Positions 33,603 to 43,462 are shown, counted from the stretch's first letter. The stretch: DNA of 64,000 nucleotides from Paenibacillus sp. XY044 (GCF_002257645.1 NZ_NQMO01000003.1:744001-808000), one strand, 5' to 3'. The notes: generated by a model not told the origin, from the letters alone. Numbers and translations: made by a program.

Positions 33603-34055
33603 ATGAAGGAAATTCTGCGTGAAATCGGGATGATTGCCAGGGCGCTGGATTCGATAAGCAATATCGAATTTAAAGAATACGACCTTACGAAGGGACAGTA
33701 TTTGTACCTTGTCCGGATATGCGAGAACCCGGGGATCATTCAAGAGAAGCTAGCCGAAATGATCAAGGTAGACCGGACCACCGCAGCCCGTGCCATACAA
33801 AAGCTTGAAATGAGCGGCTTTATTGAGAAGAAGGCGGATGAGCGTAACAAAAAAATAAAAAAGCTTTTTCCAACGGAAAAAGGGCATGCTGTATTTCCTT
33901 TTATACAAAGAGAACATGATCATTCAAACCGAGTCGCATTAGCGGGATTTTCCGAAGAAGAAACAGAAACCATTTTTCGTCTGCTGCAAAGAGTAAGAAA
34001 AAATATAGAGATTGACTGGGAATACGTAAAAAAAGGGAACAAGAGAAATTATTGA
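33603..34055 (+). CDS. MarR family transcriptional regulator
   Basis: A 150-residue MarR protein: YDLTKGQYLYLVRICENPGIIQEKLAEMIKVDRTTAARAIQKLEMSGFIEKKADERNKKIKKLFPTEKG includes the recognition helix and wing. Followed after 26 bases by the PaiA-like acetyltransferase, with which it most likely forms an operon and which it probably controls; MarR-GNAT pairs of this kind are common in Bacillota. AGGAGCTGCGCAT lies before ATG 33603. Confidence 0.92.
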   Translation: MKEILREIGMIARALDSISNIEFKEYDLTKGQYLYLVRICENPGIIQEKLAEMIKVDRTTAARAIQKLEMSGFIEKKADERNKKIKKLFPTEKGHAVFPFIQREHDHSNRVALAGFSEEETETIFRLLQRVRKNIEIDWEYVKKGNKRNY

Positions 34056-34066
34056 TTTTAGGTTAG

Positions 34067-34606
<540 letters not shown>

Positions 34607-34668
34607 ATTGTTGCCCTCTCGCAACATTTTCCTCACCGATCGGGAATTGTCTCCGATTCTTAGTTATG

Positions 34669-34705
34669 AAAATAGCCTTGGCCGTTTGTTGGCCAAGGCT
34701 ATTTT
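34669..34705 (+). terminator. Terminator, probably bidirectional, between paiA and exporter
   Basis: Perfect 15-bp stem AAAATAGCCTTGGCC / GGCCAAGGCTATTTT with 7-base loop; A and T tracts allow use from both sides (paiA and the convergent exporter). Confidence 0.9.
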
Positions 34706-34759
34706 GATGTTAGTCTGTACCGCTAAGGAACTGCTTCTTGAAGATAGTGCATTTGTTTG

Positions 34760-36325
34760 CTATGTTTCTGCAATACGTTCGGCTTGGTCGGGCTGGTTCT
34801 CTCCGATCCGTCGTAGGTGCCGGAACTGGAATGCAACCAAAATGATGATACAAAGCATGATGACTCCACACACTGATGCAATGGCGTGAAACTCGCTCAT
34901 AAAAGCTTTGCTTGCCCCATTCACCAGCGATGTACCGGCTTCCGCAGCGAGACTTTTCGCTGTCTCGATCGCCCCCGTCAAACTGTCGCGGGAGATTTGT
35001 ACGGAGGAATCCGGGATGTTCGCAGGAATTGAACTTGTCACCTGGTTGCGATATACAACGGTGCCGATGCTGCCCAAAACGGCAATGCCCAGCGCAAACG
35101 CAAATTCCCCGCTAGTTTGCAGCATGGCGGCCGCCGATCCTGCCTTTGCCGGCGAAACTGAGCCGATTACCAGATCGCTGGACAGGCTGGGTAACGGAGC
35201 AGCACCCAAGTTGAACAGCATATACCCGAGGACAAGATAGATGAGTCCGGATTCAATGCCCACCTGAGTGAGGAACAGACATCCAATCGCGGAAATCAAT
35301 AGACCACCACCGATCAGCCGAGCCGGGCGGACGAAACGTGCGGCAAGCGGCGACAGTAACATCCCGGCCATGGAAGCAATAGCACCGGGAAGCATAAATA
35401 ACCCTGCTTCAAGCGGCGACAACCCCTTTACAAATTGCAGGTACTGCCCGATATAGAGCATCGTTGCACCCGTAAAAGTTATACCGAACATGCCTCCCAG
35501 CGCAGAGCCGAACCCCCGGCTCGCAAAAAGACGCAGATCCAGCAAAGGGTTGCTTAACCTTTTCTGCCTCGCAACAAAAACCGTGCCAAAGGCGACGCCA
35601 GCCAATACAAGCAGTATGGGTACAGGTTGTAATCCGTACTTGGCTATTTGTTTAAGTCCGTATATTACCGGTAATATCGCAAGTAATGACAACAAAACAC
35701 TTGCCAAATCAAGTTGGCCGGTATCAGGGTGACGATACTCTGGCAGCAGGACCGGTCCGGTAAAGACCAAAATCAACATGATGGGTACGGCAAGGAGGAA
35801 TACCGAGCCCCACCAAAAGTGAGTCAACATCATGCCGCCAAAAACGGGCCCCAGCGCCATGCCGCCCATGGAGCACATCATCCATATTCCAATGGCGAGG
35901 GAGCGCTGCTTCGGATCACGGAACATGTTGCTGATTAGTGCCAAAGTGGAGGGTGCAACCGTTGCTCCAGCGATCCCGAGCAGCGCACGCGCTGCGATCA
36001 GCATCCAGGCGTTTGGCGCAAAAGCGGCTAATAGGGAAGCTGCCGCAAAAGATATTCCACCGATCATCAGCAGCTTGCGACGGCCGATCCGGTCTCCCAA
36101 CGAGCCCATCGTGATTAGAAATCCGGAGAGCATAAATCCGTAGATGTCAATGATCCATAATTGCTGAGCGCTATCTGCGCTAAGGTCGGCGCTGATATGG
36201 GGCAGCGCGAGAATCATAACGGAGAGATCAATCGAGACAAGAAGGGCGGGCAGAGCCAGTACTGCAAGTCCTATCCATTCCTTTAGTCCGGCTTTCAGCT
36301 CACTGCTGTGCGGTGCATTTTTCAT
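34760..36325 (-). CDS. MFS drug:H+ antiporter, DHA2 (QacA/SmvA-like) type
   Basis: A 521-residue exporter with 14 predicted helices. Motifs: LPALLVSIDLSVMILALPHI (motif D1-like with Asp), GSLGDRIGRRKLL (motif A), LLGIAGATVAPSTLALISNMF, and ALGPVFGGMML (motif C, drug antiporter). Substrates of this group are cationic and quaternary-ammonium compounds. Start at ATG 36325 has GAGGAG 10 bases before; GTG 36331 is the alternative. Upstream are an overlapping 31-codon frame and a MerR-type 19-bp-spacer promoter, implying drug-induced control by an unlinked MerR protein. Confidence 0.9.
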   Translation of the reverse strand: MKNAPHSSELKAGLKEWIGLAVLALPALLVSIDLSVMILALPHISADLSADSAQQLWIIDIYGFMLSGFLITMGSLGDRIGRRKLLMIGGISFAAASLLAAFAPNAWMLIAARALLGIAGATVAPSTLALISNMFRDPKQRSLAIGIWMMCSMGGMALGPVFGGMMLTHFWWGSVFLLAVPIMLILVFTGPVLLPEYRHPDTGQLDLASVLLSLLAILPVIYGLKQIAKYGLQPVPILLVLAGVAFGTVFVARQKRLSNPLLDLRLFASRGFGSALGGMFGITFTGATMLYIGQYLQFVKGLSPLEAGLFMLPGAIASMAGMLLSPLAARFVRPARLIGGGLLISAIGCLFLTQVGIESGLIYLVLGYMLFNLGAAPLPSLSSDLVIGSVSPAKAGSAAAMLQTSGEFAFALGIAVLGSIGTVVYRNQVTSSIPANIPDSSVQISRDSLTGAIETAKSLAAEAGTSLVNGASKAFMSEFHAIASVCGVIMLCIIILVAFQFRHLRRIGENQPDQAERIAET

Positions 36326-36395
36326 TTTCACCCATCTCCTCGCCCAGCATATTTAATAAACGATGCGCTGTGTTGAGGTTGTTCCGGTACGTCAT
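36300..36395 (-). CDS. Candidate 31-residue protein overlapping the start of the MFS exporter gene
   Basis: AAGGAG stands 9 bases before ATG 36395; the frame runs 31 codons (MTYRNNLNTAHRLLNMLG then EEMGENEK, CTAQQ, stop) and overlaps the exporter start by 26 bases in a different frame. The exporter's own ribosome-binding site lies inside it, so translation of the small frame would open or pace the exporter start. It may be a leader peptide or a remnant of a regulator; I recognise no family. Confidence 0.45.
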   Translation of the reverse strand: MTYRNNLNTAHRLLNMLGEEMGENEKCTAQQ

Positions 36396-36434
36396 ATCCT
36401 CAATCTCCTTTTATAACTTTTTGCCGGCGATTGA

Positions 36435-36465
36435 ATCATAGGACATGACGCCGCGTAAGGTTCAA
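36435..36465 (-). promoter_or_regulatory. MerR-type promoter of the MFS exporter
   Basis: On the minus strand TTGAAC (36465-36460) and TATGAT (36440-36435) are 19 bases apart, and the spacer carries a 9-bp imperfect dyad (ACCTTACGC / GCGTCATGT, 7 of 9 symmetric positions). An overlong spacer with such a dyad is the hallmark of MerR-family activation. Confidence 0.65.
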
Positions 36466-36724
36466 GGGGGAAATTCTTTGTGTTTAAACGGATGAGCTCG
36501 TTTTATGACAGAGCAGGGGGCCAAATGGATTAGGCCCAGGTCTAACCTAATTTAGGCCTATAATGACTTGAATGAGCGCTGATTCAGGTTAAACTACAAT
36601 AGAACGAACTATTTCTTACCGAGAATTCAATAAACCGAAGGCTCTGTTTTATTGTTGTAGGCAGCTAGGAAACCTATTCGATTCATATATACAACATAAA
36701 ATTTTTTTATGGAGGTGTCAGTGA
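36466..36724. other. Non-coding gap between exporter promoter and secreted protein gene
   Basis: No gene. TAGGCC (36531-36536) and TAGGCCTA (36553-36560) bracket AGGTCTAACCT (36538-36548), a small symmetric cluster that could be a regulatory site for the downstream gene. GGAGGTG precedes 36725. Confidence 0.4.
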
Positions 36725-37714
36725 ATGAACAATATGTTTACTAGAAGAATGGGATCAATGATCAAAGACTGGAAAAGCAGCAAGCGTCGTTTCACCCTTT
36801 TTGTCGTTTTTCTTCTTTGCGCATCGATCATGATACCCGTGACAGCCAGTGCAGCATATTACAACACGTATTCCACCGCCGCCACGCTGGGCAATGCCAA
36901 TGATTGTTACGCCGCTCAAGGATTTGCCGTGGGATCTACCTACGTCTATTCTGTAAAAGTCAACGGTGACAATAATAAGGCCGTCATTTATCGCACCAAA
37001 ATGAGCGACGGTACGACGACGCTCATGACAAACGGGGATAATGGAACAACGTACGCTACCTACCTTGGCCATGCCAATGATGTGGTTCTCAGCTCAACCG
37101 ACGGAAATTACTATATGTTCGTCGTTACCATGAATGCTGGCAGTATGAGTCTCGTGAAACTGAAGTATGTAGGAACGACTTACTACAAAGTAGGTAACTA
37201 TACCATCAAATACAATGGTGCAGACAAGGCTATGTCGGGTGTGAAAATTACGAGCAAAGACGCGAACAGCATCAACTTTTTGTTCAAATCCGGACGGACT
37301 TTGTACAGAGGTACACTCCCGCTAACTGCAACCAGTGGGACGATTAATGTAACCAATAGCTTCACCCTTAATATTGAAGATGCGAAGGTCAACGGCAGCA
37401 CCATATCCAATATCAGCTCGTATGCATTCCAGGGCTTCGGTTACTATAACAATACGATTTATGTACCAATGACATATAAAAACGTCAGTATAGTGCTTGT
37501 TTATCGGAATATTTCTACGGCTTCCGGCACCATCCAAGCAGATTCTAATCTATCGTTCCGTGTGACGTCTTCGGCATTTCCTGACCTATTTGAAATCGAG
37601 GGTGTGGGTGTCGCAAACGGGGATAAGCTTTGGTTCAACACCAACCGAAGAACCGCGCCAGGAGATACCGCTCACGATGGAGTGCACTATTTCAACGATT
37701 TCAGCGCCTCCTGA
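36725..37714 (+). CDS. Secreted helveticin-J-like protein
   Basis: A 329-residue exported protein: basic N-terminus, long hydrophobic core (FTLFVVFLLCASIMIPV) and probable cleavage after TASAA. The mature part repeats short beta-strand pairs with QGFAVGSTYVYSVKV, GHANDVVL, YAFQGFGYYNNTIYVPM and FEIEGVGVANGDKLWFNTNRR, resembling the helveticin J family of large (class III) bacteriocins, a beta-propeller-like fold. In Paenibacillus such proteins are not proven bacteriocins and might be lectins or adhesins. A monocistronic gene ended by the hairpin at 37789-37828; no immunity gene adjoins. Confidence 0.55.
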   Translation: MNNMFTRRMGSMIKDWKSSKRRFTLFVVFLLCASIMIPVTASAAYYNTYSTAATLGNANDCYAAQGFAVGSTYVYSVKVNGDNNKAVIYRTKMSDGTTTLMTNGDNGTTYATYLGHANDVVLSSTDGNYYMFVVTMNAGSMSLVKLKYVGTTYYKVGNYTIKYNGADKAMSGVKITSKDANSINFLFKSGRTLYRGTLPLTATSGTINVTNSFTLNIEDAKVNGSTISNISSYAFQGFGYYNNTIYVPMTYKNVSIVLVYRNISTASGTIQADSNLSFRVTSSAFPDLFEIEGVGVANGDKLWFNTNRRTAPGDTAHDGVHYFNDFSAS

Positions 37715-37788
37715 TCATCCTTCCACGGATGACGAGAATATGATCAGCATCATGCGAATCTAAAATGCATAATCCTTGTAGTAGAAAA

Positions 37789-37828
37789 AAAGAACCGCGC
37801 GTGGAGCACTCCTCCCGTGCGGTTCTTT
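37789..37828. terminator. Bidirectional terminator
   Basis: AAAGAACCGC and GCGGTTCTTT, with A-rich and T-rich flanks, between the convergent secreted-protein and beta-lactamase-family genes. Confidence 0.85.
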
Positions 37829-37839
37829 CGTTTTGCTTC

Positions 37840-39015
37840 TTACAAGGTGCTGAACACGATATTACGCAGCTTGCGCGTAATCGCCATCGTCCCGGCATCT
37901 TTTTTCTGGATCATAAACAGGATCGTCAGACCATCTCGTGGGCTGTTGGAAAAGTAAGCCCCAAGCCAGCCGTCCCAGCCGTATTCGCCCGGGCTGCCGA
38001 TAAATCCGGCTTTTCCGGGGTCGGTCATAATGCGCATCTGGTTGCCATAGCTATGGCCGCGCATCGTATGCCACGTATCGAAGCCTTTTTGCTGCCAATC
38101 GGTTAAAGCAGCCGACGTCATATGTTGAACACTTCTAGGTTTTAACAGTTGAACGCCGTTCAGGCTGCCTTGATTCATCAACATCGTCGTGAACTTGGCA
38201 GCATCGTCAATTGTGGATGCAAGGCCAGCCCCGCCAGACTCGAATGCCGGATCGCGGTCCATCTGATGGCCGATGCCAAGATGGCTGTGCGAGTACAGCT
38301 TTAAGCCGCCTTCGCCATCTTCCTGATACGTTTTCACGAGGCGGTCCCTATTTTCCTCAGGCAGCCAGAAGCCGGTATCTTTCATGCCCAGCGGTTCGAA
38401 TATTTCCTTTTTCAAAAATTGACCATACCGCATGCCGCTTACCGCTTCCACAATCGCGCCAAGGACGTCGGCTGACGTTCCGTATTGCCAGTTCGAGCCC
38501 GGCTCGAACGAAAGGGGGATTTGACCCAGGCGGTTTGCGAGCTCCATGGTGCCCATTGGGTTTTCACTATACAATCGGCTGCCCAGTTCTTGGAACAATG
38601 CATCCGTTTGCTGCCCGCCCAGGTTGGTTCCGCCGTATACCAATCCAGAGGTCATGTTCAGCAAATCGTGAATGTTGACTTCACGGCCGGCCGGAACCAG
38701 TTCGCCGTTTTTCTCGACCCGTTGATTTTTGAAACCCGGAATGTAACGGCTTACAGGATCGAACAGATCAATAGCTCCACGCTCCAACAGCATCATTATG
38801 GAAGCAGAGGTAACCGGCTTCGTCATCGAATATAAACGAAAAATCGAATCCCTTGTCATCGGGCGCCCCGCCTCGAGGTCGGCTAATCCGTCTTCATGGT
38901 AAAAAACTTCGTTCCCGTCCTTGAGCACCATGAAGTTCGCGCCGGCGATCTCCTTGTTGTCAATACTTGCTTTCAGCGTATTTTTCAATAAGTTGGTGAT
39001 GTTTGGCTCCAGCAT
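37840..39015 (-). CDS. Serine hydrolase of the class C beta-lactamase / family VIII esterase fold
   Basis: A 391-residue cytosolic serine hydrolase (no signal peptide). The nucleophile motif is S63-M-T-K66 (LYSMTKPV) and the second catalytic tyrosine is Y179 (WQYGTSADVLG), as in family VIII esterases (EstB), where Tyr-x-Asn is relaxed. HDLLNMTSGLVYGG and FEPLGMKDTGFW are common to this group. More likely an esterase or peptidase-like enzyme than a true beta-lactamase. Terminates toward the shared hairpin at 37789. Confidence 0.88.
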   Translation of the reverse strand: MLEPNITNLLKNTLKASIDNKEIAGANFMVLKDGNEVFYHEDGLADLEAGRPMTRDSIFRLYSMTKPVTSASIMMLLERGAIDLFDPVSRYIPGFKNQRVEKNGELVPAGREVNIHDLLNMTSGLVYGGTNLGGQQTDALFQELGSRLYSENPMGTMELANRLGQIPLSFEPGSNWQYGTSADVLGAIVEAVSGMRYGQFLKKEIFEPLGMKDTGFWLPEENRDRLVKTYQEDGEGGLKLYSHSHLGIGHQMDRDPAFESGGAGLASTIDDAAKFTTMLMNQGSLNGVQLLKPRSVQHMTSAALTDWQQKGFDTWHTMRGHSYGNQMRIMTDPGKAGFIGSPGEYGWDGWLGAYFSNSPRDGLTILFMIQKKDAGTMAITRKLRNIVFSTL

Positions 39016-39337
39016 GCTTCTTATGACTCCTTCTCGAATAAGTTCACTTCAACGATTGCGGATTTTAACAATTCCTATTGAAAATATTAAGCGCTTTTGG
39101 GCCGGTTGTATAGTGCCGCGGCGAAAGCTTTTAATAATTTCGCTTCAGCAGAAGGACGCTGATTCTAAAGAGTCAGTGAATTTTTATGTATTTAGGCATT
39201 GTTTCAACAGCAGGCGGGTTTCTGCTGTGGAACCGGGGAATACAAATGCTGAATGCCAAGGGCTCACAAATGGTGAATGAAGAACCCGGGTATGAAAACA
39301 AGGTCAGGCGCTCATCTTATGTATGGAGGTGAACGTC
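39016..39337. other. Gap without supported gene
   Basis: Holds the promoter region of the minus-strand hydrolase and the leader of the small ORF at 39338. I see no repeats or RNA structure. Confidence 0.35.
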
Positions 39338-39478
39338 ATGACTGGAAGAAACAACAAGCCGAAAAACGACGGCCCTGCATCTTCTCCAGGACGGCTGGAT
39401 CAATTCGGGGAGAAACTGGCCGAAGTCGAAGGAAACAAACAGATGAACCAAGGTAAAAACAGCGGTAAGAACCGCTGA
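39338..39478 (+). CDS. Small basic protein of 46 residues, function unknown
   Basis: GGAGGTG lies 7 bases before ATG 39338; the frame codes MTGRNNKPKNDGPASSPG, then RLDQFGEKLAEVEGNKQM and an Asn/Lys/Gly-rich end, and is closed by a perfect terminator 16 bases on. The composition (short, hydrophilic, Asn/Lys/Gly-rich, no Cys or Trp) resembles minor small acid-soluble spore proteins of Bacillota, but I cannot match a named one. Strong translation and termination signals make it likely to be real. Confidence 0.65.
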   Translation: MTGRNNKPKNDGPASSPGRLDQFGEKLAEVEGNKQMNQGKNSGKNR

Positions 39479-39493
39479 ATAAAAAGCATTGCA

Positions 39494-39527
39494 AAAAAAC
39501 GGCTGCACTTTACGGCAGCCGTTTTTT
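39494..39527 (+). terminator. Terminator after the 46-residue protein gene
   Basis: CGGCTGC / GCAGCCG stem (39500-39506, 39515-39521) flanked by A7 and T6. Confidence 0.9.
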
Positions 39528-39703
39528 CTATACATGTTTATTCGCTTCATCATCAGCTTCAGAGGTTACATCATTTTCGAGATTAGCCATGAATTCTAAA
39601 CGGGTCGTCCAAAAGGCGGGTGCCGTTACCAGGTCAATTGCCCCGACATAGGAATAAGCAGATGAGCACAGCTTACTCCATGATCGAGGAAGGTGGACAT
39701 TCC

Positions 39704-41101
39704 ATGAAACAAAAACGGGAAAAAGCCGGTACCCCTTTGACCGGAAGAATCGTGGTGCCTGGCAATCCGTCTTACAATGCGGCCCGAATGGAATACAACA
39801 GGCGGTTTTCCAAGTTTCCACGGATCATCGTTTTTTGCAAACGAACGCAGGATGTCATCAACGCAGTCAAATGGGCCCGAGAACGAGGCGTTCGGCTTAG
39901 AGTCCGCAGCGGGAGACATAGTTATGAAGGATTTTCATCCATCAATGGCGGGATCATCATTGATGTGAGCGAGATGAACAAGGTGAAGGTGGATCGTAAA
40001 AACATGGTGGCCCACATTCAGACGGGCAATCCGCTCGCCCGAGTATACAGGAAGCTGTGGGATAAACGGGTAGCCCTACCGGGTGGGACTGCACCAGACG
40101 TGGGCATTGCCGGGCTTACCCTGGGAGGCGGAATCGGGCTGCTGTCACGGAAATATGGACTTACCTGCGATAACCTAAAACAGGTGAAGATGGTTGTAGC
40201 ATCAGGACGACGTGGGGCAAAGACGATCGTAGTGAACGAGCAGACACATTCCGATCTGCTCTGGGCATCCCGAGGGGGCGGGGGCGGAAACTTCGGCATT
40301 GCTGCTGAATATACATTTCGGGTTAGGCCAATCCAGAACGTCTCCATCTATAGTATTACCTGGAAATGGCGCGATCTGGAGAAGGTATTACCGGCTTGGC
40401 AGCGCTGGGCACCTGCGGTCACGAACCGCTTAACCTCAACGATCGAGGTCGCTGCCAAACAGGTGGGAACGATCGTATCTACCGGGCAGCTGTTGGGAGG
40501 CGCGGAGGAACTGCGGCGGTTGATCCAACCTTTGCTGCAAACAGGAACACCGGTGAAGGTGATGGTGAAGACAGTGCCTTTTATCGAAGCAACCAAATTT
40601 TTTGCTGCAGGGGATCTCAATCTGGAACCGAAGTTTAAAATTACCGGGGCTTTCGGGTTTAAGCCGCTTCCTCGCGAAGGTGTACGGGTGATCCGCGATT
40701 TCCTGGCTAATGCGCCTAATAAACATTCTACCGTGTGGAGTCAGAGTTTAGGTGGAGCAGGAAGTGCGGTAAGCCGGGTATCCCCGACTGCAACGGCCTA
40801 TCCACATCGGAAGGCGGAGACGGTCTATGAGCTGTCGGCAAGATGGAGGAACGACGACGAGCAGCAGCGGAATATCCAGTGGGTAAACAGGTTCCGTAAA
40901 GCGTTACGTCCCTTTTTTAAAGGGGATTACGTGAACTTCCCCGATTTGGAAATCAAAAACTGGCCTAAGTCGTATTATGGAGTGAACTTTAACCGACTGA
41001 AGCGGGTCAAGCGAAAATATGATCCCCATAATGTATTTCGTTTTGCCCAAAGTATTCCGGTAGGGAAGAAGTCACGGCAGTCAAGCAAAACCTTATCGTA
41101 A
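39704..41101 (+). CDS. FAD-linked oxidoreductase, BBE family (YvdP/CotQ-like)
   Basis: A 465-residue flavoprotein of the berberine-bridge-enzyme family. FAD-binding PCMH domain: RVRSGRHSYEGFSS, where H72 would carry the 8-alpha-histidyl FAD link; IAGLTLGGGIGLLSRKYGLTCDN; RGGGGGNFGIAAEY. The Cys of bicovalent members is not present in the APDVGIAG turn. The BBE C-terminal segment YYGVNFNRLKRVKRKYDPHNVF is complete. Start at ATG 39704, 7 bases after GGAAGGTGG. B. subtilis YvdP of this family is a spore-coat protein; enzyme substrates are usually sugars or alcohols. Ends in a perfect terminator. Confidence 0.9.
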   Translation: MKQKREKAGTPLTGRIVVPGNPSYNAARMEYNRRFSKFPRIIVFCKRTQDVINAVKWARERGVRLRVRSGRHSYEGFSSINGGIIIDVSEMNKVKVDRKNMVAHIQTGNPLARVYRKLWDKRVALPGGTAPDVGIAGLTLGGGIGLLSRKYGLTCDNLKQVKMVVASGRRGAKTIVVNEQTHSDLLWASRGGGGGNFGIAAEYTFRVRPIQNVSIYSITWKWRDLEKVLPAWQRWAPAVTNRLTSTIEVAAKQVGTIVSTGQLLGGAEELRRLIQPLLQTGTPVKVMVKTVPFIEATKFFAAGDLNLEPKFKITGAFGFKPLPREGVRVIRDFLANAPNKHSTVWSQSLGGAGSAVSRVSPTATAYPHRKAETVYELSARWRNDDEQQRNIQWVNRFRKALRPFFKGDYVNFPDLEIKNWPKSYYGVNFNRLKRVKRKYDPHNVFRFAQSIPVGKKSRQSSKTLS

Positions 41102-41116
41102 ATGCTGAAGCAAATT

Positions 41117-41150
41117 ACGATCGCTCCCCATCGTGGAGGAGCGATCGTTT
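41117..41150 (+). terminator. Terminator after BBE oxidoreductase
   Basis: Perfect 11-bp stem ACGATCGCTCC / GGAGCGATCGT with 10-base loop, followed by TTT. Confidence 0.85.
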
Positions 41151-41188
41151 GATTTGTTAATCCTGTTCAGATGAATTAAAGAACGGTT

Positions 41189-42346
41189 CTACCATTCAGC
41201 AACGCTTCCGTCCTTGTGGCGCCACAGCGGGTTTTGCCATTGATGGCCGATATTCGCCATTTCACGCACCTTTTCTTCGTTGACCTCGATCCCTAATCCT
41301 GGACCGTTCGGAATGTTGACGTAACCGTTTTCATAATGAAAAACTGTAGGATCCATTAGATAATCAAGCAGATCATTTCCTTGATTGTAGTGGATTCCTA
41401 AGCTCTGTTCTTGGATGAAAGCATTGTGGGCAGTTGCATCCACCTGTAAGCAGGCTGCCAATGCAATTGGACCCAGCGGACAATGCGGAGCAGCTGCGAT
41501 ATCATAAGCTTCCGCCATGCTGATGATTTTCTTACATTCTGTGATGCCGCCTGCGTGCGATAAATCAGGCTGAATAATATCCACGTAACCACCGGATAAT
41601 AAATGCTTGAAATCCCATCTTGAGAACATCCGCTCTCCCGTGGCAATAGGAGTAGAAGTTAACGATGCAATCTCTTTTAATGCCTCATTATTTTCAGGTA
41701 AAACAGGTTCCTCTAAAAACATAGGTCGAAACACTTCAAGTTCCTTGGCTAGTACTTTTGCCATCGGCTTATGTACACGGCCGTGAAAATCGATTCCGAT
41801 TCCGATGTTGTTGCCAACAGCGGTTCGAATAGCCGCTACGTTTTCCAACACTTTCTCAACCTTGTCATAGGAATCAATGTATTGCAGTTCTTCGGTTGCA
41901 TTCATTTTCACAGCTTGAAAACCTTTTTTAACGCACTCTAAGGCCATTTGTGCCGTTTCACTTGGACGATCCCCGCCAATCCATGAATAAACTTTCATCG
42001 AGTCGCGGCAAGCGCCGCCGATCAACTGATAGACAGGTGCATTATAGAACTTTCCTTTAATATCCCAAAGGGCTTGGTCAATGCCGGCAATCGCACTCAT
42101 GAGGATAGGGCCGCCTCGATAGAATCCACCACGGTACATCACATTCCAATGATCTTCAATTCGTAAAGGATCCTTACCGATTAAATATGTCATTAACTCC
42201 TCGACCGCCGTTTTTACCGTTGCTGCTTTTCCTTCAATAACAGGCTCTCCCCAACCTGCAATACCCTCATCCGTTTCCACTTTTAAAAATAACCAGCGTG
42301 GGGGTACCAGGAATAATTCGTAACCTGTGATTTTGATTTTGAACAC
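41189..42346 (-). CDS. dgoD: D-galactonate dehydratase-like enolase-superfamily enzyme
   Basis: A 385-residue mandelate-racemase/muconate-lactonizing-type enzyme with the residue pattern of galactonate dehydratase: Mg2+ ligands D186, E212 and E238 ([30 protein letters not shown]) and the acid/base histidines H188 and H288 (APHCPLGP). The numbering is shifted by three from E. coli DgoD. It would dehydrate D-galactonate to 2-dehydro-3-deoxy-galactonate. No kinase or aldolase of that pathway adjoins, so a related sugar acid is possible. Monocistronic, reading away from the AraC/GH38 genes. Confidence 0.88.
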   Translation of the reverse strand: MFKIKITGYELFLVPPRWLFLKVETDEGIAGWGEPVIEGKAATVKTAVEELMTYLIGKDPLRIEDHWNVMYRGGFYRGGPILMSAIAGIDQALWDIKGKFYNAPVYQLIGGACRDSMKVYSWIGGDRPSETAQMALECVKKGFQAVKMNATEELQYIDSYDKVEKVLENVAAIRTAVGNNIGIGIDFHGRVHKPMAKVLAKELEVFRPMFLEEPVLPENNEALKEIASLTSTPIATGERMFSRWDFKHLLSGGYVDIIQPDLSHAGGITECKKIISMAEAYDIAAAPHCPLGPIALAACLQVDATAHNAFIQEQSLGIHYNQGNDLLDYLMDPTVFHYENGYVNIPNGPGLGIEVNEEKVREMANIGHQWQNPLWRHKDGSVAEW

Positions 42347-42489
42347 ATCCCATTCTTTTTTTATTGAGCAGCAAAAACAAATTGCTTTGCTATTTCTCTA
42401 ATCTCACCTCTCATCAGCCATACCGATCTTATCAGAGTCGAATTCTACGATTTTCGCTGCAATGAACTTAGTTGTATTAAGAGTATACT

Positions 42490-42518
42490 AAAAAAGACCG
42501 CAGGAGCGGTCCTTTTTT
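42490..42518 (-). terminator. Terminator of AraC gene
   Basis: GACCGC / GCGGTC stem with 4-base loop between A6 and T6 tracts, usable on either strand; it lies just beyond the AraC stop at 42563. Confidence 0.8.
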
Positions 42519-42562
42519 AACATCCAATCGAAAAAGAATGAGTGGTGCGCTGATTCGTCTGA

Positions 42563-43462
42563 CTAAGGTACAAAACCACCTGCCTGCCGAAAGCCTTCGC
42601 TCATGCACACTGTACGGTACTCTTTTGGCGGCATACCCGTTAACTGCTTGAATACTTTAGAGAAGTAATGAACCGACGAGAAGCCGTATTTCTCAGAGAT
42701 CTCCGTGATGCTTAAATTGGAGAACCGCAGATCATCTTTGGCGCGGTTGATCCGGAATTGGTTCATATATTGTATGGGCGATAGGCCGGTTGCCTGATGA
42801 AATAGTTCGAAAAAATAGCCCCGGCTGATGCGAAGCTCCCGAAAGTACAGCTCTAGCGGCTTCACGTTGCCAGTCATCAAATCATGATCCAGCCGTTCCA
42901 ACAGTTTGAGCATTCTTGGATCGGGGATATTGTTCTTCTTGAGGGCGAAGGTGAGGAAGTACTCCATGAACTGCTGAAAATTGGACTGAATCTTCAGCCC
43001 GCGATAATAGGTTCGCTCATTCGTGTATTCATTGTTTATAAAAAAAGTCTCAAACCCATCCATCCATATTCCCAGCTTGCCGACCGTCATCAATTCGGGA
43101 ATCGGCACGGGAAACGAAGGCCCCATTAACGATGGCTGCAATTGAGAAAGGTCGAAACAGATCATGTTGGGAGTCGAGAAGGCTTCTCTGCGATCCATAA
43201 ACGTCCAATCGAAATAACAGCAATAATGAACCATCGGCTCTTCCTGATCTGAATACCAGTCGTGAAGCAAGCCTGGCGGCATATAAACAAGCGAACCGGG
43301 AGCTACCGGGTGGTCTTCTCCTCTAAAGCGAATCATCCCTTTTCCATCGCTGATCAGATAGAGCGATGAAGCGTAGCAAATACGCGATAGGCTGTTCTGG
43401 CCTTTGGAAAATGGATATCGGCAGGCATGGTAGACGTAAGGATGAAGATTTGCAAAATCCAT
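42563..43462 (-). CDS. AraC family transcriptional regulator
   Basis: A 299-residue AraC/XylS regulator. N-terminal cupin (ISDGKGMIRFRGEDHPVAPGSLVYMPPGLLHDWYSD) for sugar sensing, C-terminal double HTH (LRISRGYFFELFHQATGLSPIQYMNQFRINRAK; ITEISEKYGFSSVHYFSKVFKQLTGMPPKEYR). It is divergent from the GH38 gene (43630) and is most likely its regulator; the intergenic 167 bases hold both promoters. Confidence 0.9.
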   Translation of the reverse strand: MDFANLHPYVYHACRYPFSKGQNSLSRICYASSLYLISDGKGMIRFRGEDHPVAPGSLVYMPPGLLHDWYSDQEEPMVHYCCYFDWTFMDRREAFSTPNMICFDLSQLQPSLMGPSFPVPIPELMTVGKLGIWMDGFETFFINNEYTNERTYYRGLKIQSNFQQFMEYFLTFALKKNNIPDPRMLKLLERLDHDLMTGNVKPLELYFRELRISRGYFFELFHQATGLSPIQYMNQFRINRAKDDLRFSNLSITEISEKYGFSSVHYFSKVFKQLTGMPPKEYRTVCMSEGFRQAGGFVP

